DNA from: Parafilimonas sp.
Lineage (GTDB): Bacteria > Bacteroidota > Bacteroidia > Chitinophagales > Chitinophagaceae
Reading direction: 5' to 3'
Assembly (NCBI GenBank): GCA_023251275.1
Contig: JAHEZC010000018.1
Coordinates: 1-8,091 of the forward strand
DNA length: 8,091 nt
Part shown: positions 1-5,697 of the stretch, one piece after another
Layout of the letters: the number at the start of each line of letters is the position of its first letter
Position numbering within the stretch: the stretch's first letter is position 1
Notes under the pieces: model-generated
The model's database searches: none
Seen by the model: the letters and a program-made list of their open reading frames with translations, nothing else
What the model was told of the DNA's origin: nothing
Made by a program: the position numbers and the translations under genes

Positions 1-512
1 CCTTCATCGCAATGCGCAATTAATTTTTGTGTATCAGTATGTGATTGAAGCATCAATTTTTCAAATGACAGCGGTTCATGCAATACCGGCAACACGGCAC
101 GCTGACTTTGCAGCATAGCAGAGATAAGGATATTTTTCATTCTGTCAGGCCTGAAATTTTGTCTTTCCGTTCTATTGCATAGCAGCGGAATTATTTCCGC
201 AACACCGATCTCTGTCGCTTTTTCCAAAAACCATTCAAAGCGGCTCGCATTTTTCAGCAGGGAAATGGCAATGCAAATCTTTCTTGAGCCCTGTTGTATT
301 TGTCTTTTTGTTTCTATTGCAACTTCACTATTTTTCTTGCCTGCTTTTATAAGTGTCGCATTAAAAAGATAGCCTTTGCCGTTTGTTAATTGCAGGTGGT
401 CTCCTGCTTTCATCCGTAAAACCTGGATACAATGTTTACCCGTTTCTTCGGAAAGAATGTGACTTGCGTGATCCGGAGATATGTTTTCTTCAAAGAAATA
501 AGGCAGAGGCAT
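1..512 (-). CDS. rsmE: 16S rRNA (uracil1498-N3)-methyltransferase RsmE, C-terminus cut by the window edge
   Basis: RsmE methylates N3 of U1498 in 16S rRNA of the 30S subunit, using S-adenosylmethionine. Reading the minus strand from the ATG at 512 gives an open frame of 170 codons that runs off the left edge; the family is usually about 240 residues, so roughly 70 are missing. Residues 1-70 fit the N-terminal PUA-like domain, with HCIQVLRMKAGD at 28-38 and NGKG at 44-47. The SPOUT domain begins near residue 78. Diagnostic family stretches are EKATEIGVAEIIPL (97-110), NRTER (113-117) and QSQRAVLPVL (135-144). The knotted SAM-binding C-terminus lies outside the window. The start is firm: an in-frame TAA lies eight codons upstream and no other start codon intervenes. 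No clear Shine-Dalgarno is visible. The gene follows dnaB on the same strand after a 120-base gap, so it may be co-transcribed or have its own promoter. Function is inferred from family resemblance. Confidence 0.93.
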   Translation of the reverse strand, partial: MPLPYFFEENISPDHASHILSEETGKHCIQVLRMKAGDHLQLTNGKGYLFNATLIKAGKKNSEVAIETKRQIQQGSRKICIAISLLKNASRFEWFLEKATEIGVAEIIPLLCNRTERQNFRPDRMKNILISAMLQSQRAVLPVLHEPLSFEKLMLQSHTDTQKLIAHCDE

Positions 513-632
513 TATTTTTCGGTAATTCTTGTCTTAAAAGATTTAGCTGCTGTACAAAAACATCTTTCGATATTACTGATGTCATTACTTTATTCAAAGA
601 TTACCATTATTGGAGGGCATGAAAGGGAATGA

Positions 633-2201
633 TTAATACTGTGCATCTTCTTCGAAGCCTTCATCAAAATCACCGCTGTTCATCCGGCTTCCTTTTTGAA
701 TATAGAATTTGCCGCCTTGTGATGCACTGTCGCCGGGAATTGGAGCCGGGCCAAGCGGTTTATAGTTGCTGCCCCGAAAACCGCTGTCTCCTTCCCATTC
801 TTCAAATTTCTGAATATGCAGCAACGCTCTCAGCTTAATGGTTTCCAGGGAGCCATTCCTGTGTTTGGCTATACGAATAAAAGTTTCTCCTTTTGTACTT
901 TCTCCCATTTCATTGGCAAGATTTTCATAATAATCAGGACGATAAATGAAGATCACGATATCGGCATCCTGCTCGATAGCGCCGGACTCTCTTAAATCGC
1001 TCAGTTGAGGCACTTTACTTTCCCTTCGTGTTTCTACAGCACGGTTCAACTGGCTTAATGCCAGAATGGGGATATTCAGCTCTTTGGCAAGCGCTTTCAG
1101 ATTTCTTGAAATATTACTGATCTCCTGCTCACGGTTGGCATTCTTCTCGCCAAGTCCGCTCATCAGTTGGAGATAATCAATAATGATCAGGCTCACATGA
1201 TGCTTATTCACCAGCCTTCTTGCCTTTGCCCTGAATTCAAAAATATTTAATGCTGCTGTATCATCAATAAAAATTGGTGCCTGCTCCAGCCTCTTTATAC
1301 CTTTTGTATGCAGTTGCTGGTATTCATAGTCTTCCAGCCTGCCGCGGGCAATTTTTTCCAGGGCAATTTCACTCTCTGCTGCAAGGATACGCTGCACTAA
1401 TTGCGAAGCGCTCATTTCCAAAGAAAATATGCCTACTGCCGTTGGTTTTGACGGGTGCAAAGCCGCATTGCGGGCAAGGTTCAGCGCCAATGCAGTTTTA
1501 CCTACAGAAGGCCTTGCTGCAATGATAACGAGGTCAGCAGGCTGCCATCCGTAAGTAACACTGTCAAGGTTTGCAAACCCGCTCGGCACACCGGAAATAT
1601 CTTCTTTTTTATTGCGCAGTTCATCAATCCTGTTGATTGTCTTTACCAGCACACTGTTCATTTCCTCATAATTCTTCTTCAGATAATTATTGGTAATGTT
1701 AAACATTTTGCTTTCACTGTCGTCAAGCAGGTCGAATACATCGGTACTGTCTTCATACGCATCGCCGATAATTTCCCCGCTGATGCGGATAAGTTCCCGC
1801 TGAATAAATTTCTGGAGAATAATTCTTGCATGCGCCTCAATATTGGCAGTGGAGACTACAGCATTGGTAAGCTTGGTCACAGCATAAGGCCCGCCAACAA
1901 TATCCAGCTCTTCTTTCAGCTTTAGTTCCTCAACTACTGTAAGAATATCAATAGGCAGGCTCTTCTCAGCCAGGCTTTGAAACGCCCTGAACACACGCTG
2001 ATGGGAATCCACATAGAAGCATTCCGGTTTCAGAATTTCGATGACGGTATCAAAAGCGCTTTTTTCCAGCATCACAGCGCCCAGCACCGCTTCTTCCAGT
2101 TCACGGGCCTGGGGCGGCACTTTTCCATACACCATTGTGCTGAGATCTATCGAAGATTTTCTCCGGTTTTTACGGTCTTTGTTGAGATTTGTCAGTTCCA
2201 T
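633..2201 (-). CDS. dnaB: Replicative DNA helicase DnaB
   Basis: DnaB is the hexameric ring helicase that unwinds the chromosome at the replication fork, loaded at oriC and interacting with primase. The protein has 522 residues. The N-terminal collar domain covers about 28-130 (PPQARELEEAVLGAVML at 29-45, then FYVDSHQRVF). A linker at about 160-200 leads to the RecA-type ATPase. Visible motifs are Walker A ARPSVGKT (229-236), FSLEMS (259-264), Walker B IDYLQLM (341-347), SQLNR (383-387), LSDLRESGAIEQDAD (400-414) and the arginine-finger region KHRNG (446-450). All key residues are present and no intein interrupts the motifs. Residues from about 467 form a Gly/Pro/Ser-rich, low-complexity tail with an acidic end (DFDEGFEEDAQY), making it longer than the 471-residue E. 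coli protein. An in-frame TAG lies just upstream of the ATG, so this start is the earliest possible; M23 is a less likely alternative. No good promoter match was found upstream. Confidence 0.97.
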   Translation of the reverse strand: MELTNLNKDRKNRRKSSIDLSTMVYGKVPPQARELEEAVLGAVMLEKSAFDTVIEILKPECFYVDSHQRVFRAFQSLAEKSLPIDILTVVEELKLKEELDIVGGPYAVTKLTNAVVSTANIEAHARIILQKFIQRELIRISGEIIGDAYEDSTDVFDLLDDSESKMFNITNNYLKKNYEEMNSVLVKTINRIDELRNKKEDISGVPSGFANLDSVTYGWQPADLVIIAARPSVGKTALALNLARNAALHPSKPTAVGIFSLEMSASQLVQRILAAESEIALEKIARGRLEDYEYQQLHTKGIKRLEQAPIFIDDTAALNIFEFRAKARRLVNKHHVSLIIIDYLQLMSGLGEKNANREQEISNISRNLKALAKELNIPILALSQLNRAVETRRESKVPQLSDLRESGAIEQDADIVIFIYRPDYYENLANEMGESTKGETFIRIAKHRNGSLETIKLRALLHIQKFEEWEGDSGFRGSNYKPLGPAPIPGDSASQGGKFYIQKGSRMNSGDFDEGFEEDAQY

Positions 2202-2434
2202 GTGGGCAATACAATTCTAATGGTTAGTAAACTCGTTGTTCACCAAATCCTCGCTGGGGTACTTCCTTCTTGTCTGAACGTGAAATGATATCAATTTTCC
2301 CGAAATGCTATCCCGTTGAGTAATAGGGGAAACGAATATAAGAGTCTAAATCGTACTCCGGTTAAAAAATTCCCTGTTTATATTTATTCTATTTTATTCC
2401 ACATTTTCATGCACAAATAGCGGGGTATATGCAC

Positions 2435-2448
2435 AATAAAATTTTATT
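2435..2448. repeat. 14-base perfect palindrome within the DnaA-box-like cluster
   Basis: AATAAAATTTTATT is its own reverse complement, with two 7-base arms and no spacer. It sits between two helically phased CACA motifs, the first overlapping its left end by one base. It consists only of A and T, so chance occurrence in this AT-rich region is quite possible. It could mark a dimeric protein site or an easily melted segment. Confidence 0.5.
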
Positions 2449-2671
2449 AACCCACAATTTAAAAAAGTTTTCCGCTTTCGGGTGTATTTAATTCACACAG
2501 GCTGTGCAGAAAGATTGTTGGTAAAAAATTTCATTTAAGCAAAGTTTTTAAGTAACATTTCCATGTGAAGATTTGTGAAAAATTCATGATTAAACCTTCA
2601 GTTGAATTACCGTTAAGGATAATGTACAAACGCAAATTCAGATGTGGTAAGTAGCTGCTGGATGATATTTT

Positions 2672-2702
2672 TTTGCAACGATTTGATAGTTCGGTAATTT
2701 TA
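2672..2702 (+). promoter_or_regulatory. Candidate Bacteroidetes-type promoter for the 2778 gene
   Basis: TTTG at 2672-2675 is followed after exactly 19 bases by TAATTTTA at 2695-2702. This matches the Bacteroidetes primary-sigma pattern (TTTG, 19-21 bases, TAnnTTTG) except for the last base. Transcription would start near 2709, giving a leader of about 70 bases before the ATG at 2778. Inferred by eye from a short motif. Confidence 0.4.
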
Positions 2703-2777
2703 ATGTTGATAGTAATTCATTCACAAAGAATTTTAAAATGATGTTAGTCTTGTGAACCGCATCGTATAGGTAAAGAA

Positions 2778-3248
2778 ATGAGCTTCAAAATCAACGACAC
2801 AAACTATAACCTGTACAAAAAGGTTTATGAAATTATATGGTTGCACAAATCTGCATTGCTTGATCCGCACCGGGTGAAAATTGCAAATCCTGTTGAAATA
2901 ATGAACCGATGGGAGAAAAAAAATAAATCTTTGGCAAAACGTGGTTTGAGTGAAAGCTTGAGAGATTCAATTTCGTCTTTAAAAGAATTTCCTCCCGATA
3001 TAATAAAAGCAATTGAAGCTGATTTGCAAAAGAATAATCTTCCAAATATCAGAACACTCCAGTCATTAATTTATAACACAATCAAGAAAGTTTTAAAAAG
3101 GGGAAAAATAAAAAATACTGAAGAATACTACACTATTAAAGAAATGGTCATAGACCAGTCAAGCAGCATAACAGAAGAAGAAAGAATATTACTTGACAAG
3201 TATATAGAAGAATATGAGTTTCCAACAACCGGCAATGGCAGTCAATAA
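2778..3248 (+). CDS. Hypothetical soluble protein, 156 residues, function unknown
   Basis: I do not recognise a family. The ATG at 2778 opens a 156-codon frame ending in TAA. The protein is rich in Lys, Glu, Ile and Asn, has no signal peptide or membrane segment, and appears mostly helical. Two parts look like folded units: residues 8-60 (tyrosine-rich start, HKSALLDPHRVKIANPVE at 23-40, then a basic WEKKNKSLAKRG) and residues 65-145 (LPNIRTLQSLIYNTIKKVLK at 88-107, then KNTEEYYTIKEMVID). The C-terminal 10 residues look disordered. No metal-binding Cys/His cluster, nucleotide-binding loop or helix-turn-helix can be assigned. It has a candidate promoter upstream and a weak terminator directly downstream, which suggests a monocistronic unit. 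Codon use is more AT-rich than in dnaB or the YdjM-like gene, perhaps reflecting low expression or acquisition. That it is a real gene is likely from length, uninterrupted frame and flanking signals. Confidence 0.7.
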   Translation: MSFKINDTNYNLYKKVYEIIWLHKSALLDPHRVKIANPVEIMNRWEKKNKSLAKRGLSESLRDSISSLKEFPPDIIKAIEADLQKNNLPNIRTLQSLIYNTIKKVLKRGKIKNTEEYYTIKEMVIDQSSSITEEERILLDKYIEEYEFPTTGNGSQ

Positions 3249-3254
3249 AAAGAC

Positions 3255-3277
3255 ATTGTTGCAAGACAATAATTTTT
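3255..3277 (+). terminator. Weak candidate intrinsic terminator after the 156-residue gene
   Basis: ATTGTT (3255-3260) can pair with GACAAT (3265-3270), including one G-U pair, around a GCAA loop of the stable GNRA type. The hairpin is followed by AA and five T (3273-3277). It begins 7 bases after the stop codon. The stem is short and AT-rich, so efficiency is doubtful. The remaining sequence to 3491 shows no gene or clear promoter. Confidence 0.35.
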
Positions 3278-3491
3278 GAAATAGATGTTTTGATGAATTG
3301 ATTTTGTTTATGCATCGGATGAATTTTCTTCCCAATATTTCAGTGACTTTGTGCATCACCAAAATACTTTGCAGCGCTCAATGTTTATCTGTAACAAATC
3401 TTATCTTCAAATAAAATTATCAATTGATCAGCAGTGATACCGGCATTAAATATTCGGTCATCGTAAATACGTAACAATAGCCCTTCATACT

Positions 3492-3827
3492 GTGAACAAT
3501 CAAACTACGCTGCAAAAAATAATTTATTTCCCTCTTACAAAAATGGTCTTTGGCATTTTAGTGGTGGGTGGATCAGTTGCTTTGACAGAATGGGCAGGCC
3601 AGGCAATTCAAAGCAACATAGAAATGAATGATGAATCCAGGAATGTCATTGTCGGGGCAACAGAATCATTCATGGCTTTGTTAAGCTACATTTTACTTTT
3701 CAGGTTCTATGAAAAAAGACAGATCAAAAAATTAAGTGCAGTGGCATTTGGAAAAAATGCATTGATTGGTTTTGCGGCAGGATTGATTATTTGCTACAAT
3801 AATTCTCAAATTTGTATGATTGAATGA
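3492..3827 (+). pseudogene. Truncated CPBP-family intramembrane protease (N-terminal fragment)
   Basis: The 111-residue frame starts with GTG at 3492; an in-frame TAA at 3447-3449 and no ATG in between leave little choice, although M17 is possible. It resembles the N-terminal part of CPBP (PF02517) membrane proteases: an FPLTK start followed by a first membrane helix (about 17-33), a second (about 56-70) ending in LLFRFYEKRQIKKLS, and the start of a third (FGKNALIGFAAGLII, 86-100). The resemblance stops abruptly after LII and the last 11 residues look unrelated. The catalytic EExxxR, FxxxH and HxxxN/D motifs are entirely missing, so the product cannot be an active protease. The other two frames just downstream do not continue the domain, so a deletion or rearrangement fits better than a simple frameshift. 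An intact CPBP gene follows 27 bases later. The family call is by resemblance; a short functional membrane protein cannot be excluded. Confidence 0.55.
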
Positions 3828-3854
3828 ATACGTAAAACGCTGCCCCGCTGAATA

Positions 3855-4502
3855 ATGAATCCATCTCCAAAAATATCATTTCTGCTGAGAGATTTTATTG
3901 TCTATTTATTTCCTCCATTATTGATCATTGCCAATTATACTGCTTTTCATTTTTTTGTAAATATCAGCGGCAATAAACAGGGCTATCTCTCAGGAATGAT
4001 CTTTTACTGGCTGCTCTGGTGTATAGTTCCTGCTTTGTGGTGGATCAGGAAAAAAAACAGGAGATCATTGTTCAGGATTACAGGTCTCAACTGGTGGCAG
4101 GTAATTTTATTAGTTCTGCCGCCATTGCTGGCATTTGCTTTCGGGCCTTTCAGAAGCAGGATAGGCGAGGCGGATATGCTGATAATTTTTTTGTCCTTTT
4201 TATATGCTGCTGCAAATGCTTCCTGCGAAGAATTTCTCTGGCGCGGATTATTTTTCGATCACCATCGTACCCAATTTTTTCCGGCAGCGATTGTTCCTTC
4301 AATATGGTTTGGTATCTGGCATTATGTGCCGCTTTCAATTCAGCCTGCTGTCTCCGGTAATTTTTATTTTATATTGAGTGCAGTTGGTATCGGGTTTTGC
4401 TGGGCGGTTGTAACTTATTATACACGCTCGGTATTCTGGAGTATTATTTCGCATGTGTTGGCAGATTGGTCAGGTTTGGGAGTGTTGTATTATTTCAGAT
4501 GA
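3855..4502 (+). CDS. CPBP family intramembrane glutamic endopeptidase (CAAX protease/Abi type)
   Basis: This 215-residue membrane protein carries the complete CPBP (PF02517) motif set: EEFLWRG at 125-131 (EExxxR), FGIWH at 152-156 (FxxxH) and HVLAD at 200-204 (HxxxN/D, with Asp in the last place). The family includes Rce1-type prenyl-protein proteases and bacterial proteins linked to bacteriocin immunity or membrane protein processing; the substrate here is unknown. Membrane helices are visible at about 13-35, 45-63, 82-97, 108-122, 142-158, 171-188 and 192-212, with a basic loop RKKNRRS (65-71). The size is compact but sufficient. It follows a truncated CPBP fragment in the same frame. Two in-frame stops separate them, and this protein has its own three N-terminal helices before EExxxR, so the two are separate genes rather than one broken gene. 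No clear Shine-Dalgarno or promoter is seen before the ATG. Confidence 0.87.
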   Translation: MNPSPKISFLLRDFIVYLFPPLLIIANYTAFHFFVNISGNKQGYLSGMIFYWLLWCIVPALWWIRKKNRRSLFRITGLNWWQVILLVLPPLLAFAFGPFRSRIGEADMLIIFLSFLYAAANASCEEFLWRGLFFDHHRTQFFPAAIVPSIWFGIWHYVPLSIQPAVSGNFYFILSAVGIGFCWAVVTYYTRSVFWSIISHVLADWSGLGVLYYFR

Positions 4503-4514
4503 TTATGAACACAC

Positions 4515-4535
4515 ACTCACTACTCACCACTCACC
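4515..4535. repeat. Three-copy heptamer tandem repeat (ACTCACY)
   Basis: ACTCACT, ACTCACC and ACTCACC follow one another with an exact 7-base period, just after the CPBP stop codon. The preceding seven bases, AACACAC, may be a decayed fourth copy. It is non-coding, with no evident pairing partner, and is best described as a short simple-sequence repeat. Confidence 0.75.
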
Positions 4536-4561
4536 CTGTGAACTTTGTGTATTTGAATCTT

Positions 4562-4592
4562 TTTGCCCGGTTTTCTTAATAGCTTATTTTTC
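4562..4592 (+). promoter_or_regulatory. Candidate Bacteroidetes-type promoter for the YdjM-like gene
   Basis: TTTG at 4562-4565, exactly 19 bases, then TATTTTTC at 4585-4592 matches the Bacteroidetes pattern TTTG/TAnnTTTG except for the final base. Transcription would begin near 4599, about 20 bases before the ATG at 4619. A short leader suits the Shine-Dalgarno-poor initiation typical of the phylum. Judged by eye only. Confidence 0.42.
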
Positions 4593-4618
4593 GGTATGGA
4601 TTCTTCACTTCGTACGAT

Positions 4619-5629
4619 ATGGATACATTGACTCATATAGCTCTTGGGGCCTGCACAGGCGAAGCAATGCTGGGTAAACAGCTTGGCAGAAAAGCTTTAC
4701 TGATAGGCGCTTTCGCCAACACCATTCCTGATTTTGATTTCATCGCTTCCTTTTGGTTAAAGGTTGATGAAGCGCTGCTCGCACACCGGGGATTTACACA
4801 TTCTTTTTTATTTGCTGTGCTCATATCCGTGTGTATGGCATTGTTATTTAAACGATGGCTGAGAGCGTATAAAATTTCATTTAAAATATGGATGTTATTT
4901 TTTGCTACGGAGATTTTTCTTCATTTATTGATTGACGCATTCAATGCTTACGGTGTAGGCTGGTTTGAGCCCTTCAGTCATTACCGCGTTTCATTCAACA
5001 CCATATTTGTAGCAGATCCATTTTATTCTGCATGGCTGGGGATTGCTTGTTTAATGTTGCTTGTTTTGAAAAAGGATCATGCAAAAAGAAAATTCTGGGT
5101 GCGGTTTGGACTCGGGATCAGCAGTCTTTATTTCATGTATTGCGTGGTTAACAAAATAAAAACAGATACTGATATAAAAGATATTCTGCAGCATCAACAC
5201 ATATCATATAATAAATATTTCTCCACGCCAACTCCTTTGAACAACTGGCTTTGGTACGTGGCAGCAGGAAATGATTCAGGATTTAATGTGGGCTATTACT
5301 CTGTCTTTGACAGTAAAAAGCAAATTTATTTTCATTATTTCCCCCGGAATGATTCGCTGCTCAATCCAGTTCGTGATCATGAAGATCTTTACCGGCTGAT
5401 CAGGTTTTCAAAAGGATTTTATACGATAGAAAAATGGAGCGACACCCTGGTATTCAATGACCTCCGGTTTGGCCAGATGATCGGCTGGGAAAGGCCGGAT
5501 GCAAAATTTGTTTTTCATTATTTTCTTCAGCATAAAGATGACAATGAATTGGTAGTACAACGCGGACGCTTTGCCAATTGGGATTGGCGTGCAACCAGGT
5601 CTCTCATTAAACGGATTGAAGGAAACTGA
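4619..5629 (+). CDS. Membrane-associated metal-dependent hydrolase, YdjM-like (PF04307)
   Basis: The 336-residue protein begins with the hallmark of the YdjM/PF04307 putative hydrolases: DTLTHIALG (2-10), then IPDFDF (36-41), HRGFTHS (56-62) and HLLIDAFNAYG (102-112). The conserved Asp and His residues in these motifs are presumed metal ligands in the family. Hydrophobic helices lie at about 63-78, 90-106, 137-148 and 162-177, placing it in the inner membrane. From about residue 180 to the end lies a soluble region rich in aromatic and charged residues (NNWLWYVAAGN at 208-218, for example) that carries no motif I know; long forms of this kind are common in the family. The substrate is unknown. 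An upstream ATG at 4596 is in another frame and meets a stop within 12 codons, supporting 4619 as the start. It has its own candidate promoter and converges with the phospholipase D-like gene. Confidence 0.86.
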   Translation: MDTLTHIALGACTGEAMLGKQLGRKALLIGAFANTIPDFDFIASFWLKVDEALLAHRGFTHSFLFAVLISVCMALLFKRWLRAYKISFKIWMLFFATEIFLHLLIDAFNAYGVGWFEPFSHYRVSFNTIFVADPFYSAWLGIACLMLLVLKKDHAKRKFWVRFGLGISSLYFMYCVVNKIKTDTDIKDILQHQHISYNKYFSTPTPLNNWLWYVAAGNDSGFNVGYYSVFDSKKQIYFHYFPRNDSLLNPVRDHEDLYRLIRFSKGFYTIEKWSDTLVFNDLRFGQMIGWERPDAKFVFHYFLQHKDDNELVVQRGRFANWDWRATRSLIKRIEGN

Positions 5630-5640
5630 AGGATGATATT

Positions 5641-5671
5641 AAAACAAATCCCTTTTTTATCAAAACAAATC
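5641..5671. repeat. Direct repeat of AAAACAAATC in the convergent intergenic gap
   Basis: The 10-mer AAAACAAATC occurs at 5641-5650 and again at 5662-5671, exactly 21 bases apart (about two helical turns), between two converging genes. No terminator hairpin was found in this 68-base gap. The repeat may be chance in AT-rich DNA. Confidence 0.6.
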
Positions 5672-5697
5672 ACATCATAAGAAATGCGCTGAGATAA

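Larger units (their letters stand above)
2202..2777. other. Gene-free AT-rich region with DnaA-box-like cluster (candidate oriC or DnaA-regulated region)
   Basis: These 576 bases between divergently oriented dnaB and the 2778 gene hold no credible coding frame. Several 9-mers resemble the DnaA box TTWTNCACA. On the plus strand, with one mismatch each, are TATTCCACA (2395-2403), TCATGCACA (2407-2415), ATATGCACA (2427-2435), TAATTCACA (2489-2497) and TCATTCACA (2717-2725). A weaker TAACCCACA lies at 2448-2456. On the minus strand are TTCTGCACA (2503-2511, one mismatch) and TTTTTCACA (2574-2582, full match). The CACA cores ending at 2415, 2435, 2456 and 2497 are 20, 21 and 41 bases apart, so they lie on nearly the same helix face. 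The stretch 2361-2400 is about 80% A+T and could serve as an unwinding element. The sequence shows the motif clustering; the origin function is inference. Motifs for another regulator of the TGTGA type are an alternative. Confidence 0.4.

Noticed and set aside
383..622. Plus-strand open frames of 66-79 residues at 383-632
   Set aside because: Most of their length is antisense to rsmE, whose minus-strand reading gives clear family motifs; the remainder is the rsmE leader.
595..624. rsmE promoter: TTTC, 18 bases, AATCTTTG on the minus strand in the dnaB-rsmE gap
   Set aside because: Mismatches in both boxes plus short spacing; it is as likely to be chance.
1455..1925. 156-residue plus-strand open frame inside dnaB
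   Set aside because: It lies wholly antisense to the strongly supported dnaB, and the translation shows no family-like pattern.
2202..2260. dnaB promoter: TTTG and TAGAATTG on the minus strand close to the start codon
   Set aside because: The spacing is 24 bases instead of 19-21 and the second box deviates, so the match is not convincing.
4019..4360. 113-residue plus-strand open frame and a 62-residue minus-strand frame
   Set aside because: Both overlap the intact CPBP gene, which carries all catalytic motifs; their composition (Cys and Arg rich) is that of a frame shadow.
3492..4502. The two CPBP pieces as one gene interrupted by stops, since they share a frame
   Set aside because: The second protein already has its own three membrane helices before EExxxR, and two stops with no similarity lie between them.
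3492..5629. A defence or bacteriocin-immunity island built from CPBP and YdjM-like membrane proteins
   Set aside because: CPBP proteins have many roles, there is no toxin, nuclease or mobile-element partner nearby, and the genes are in separate units.
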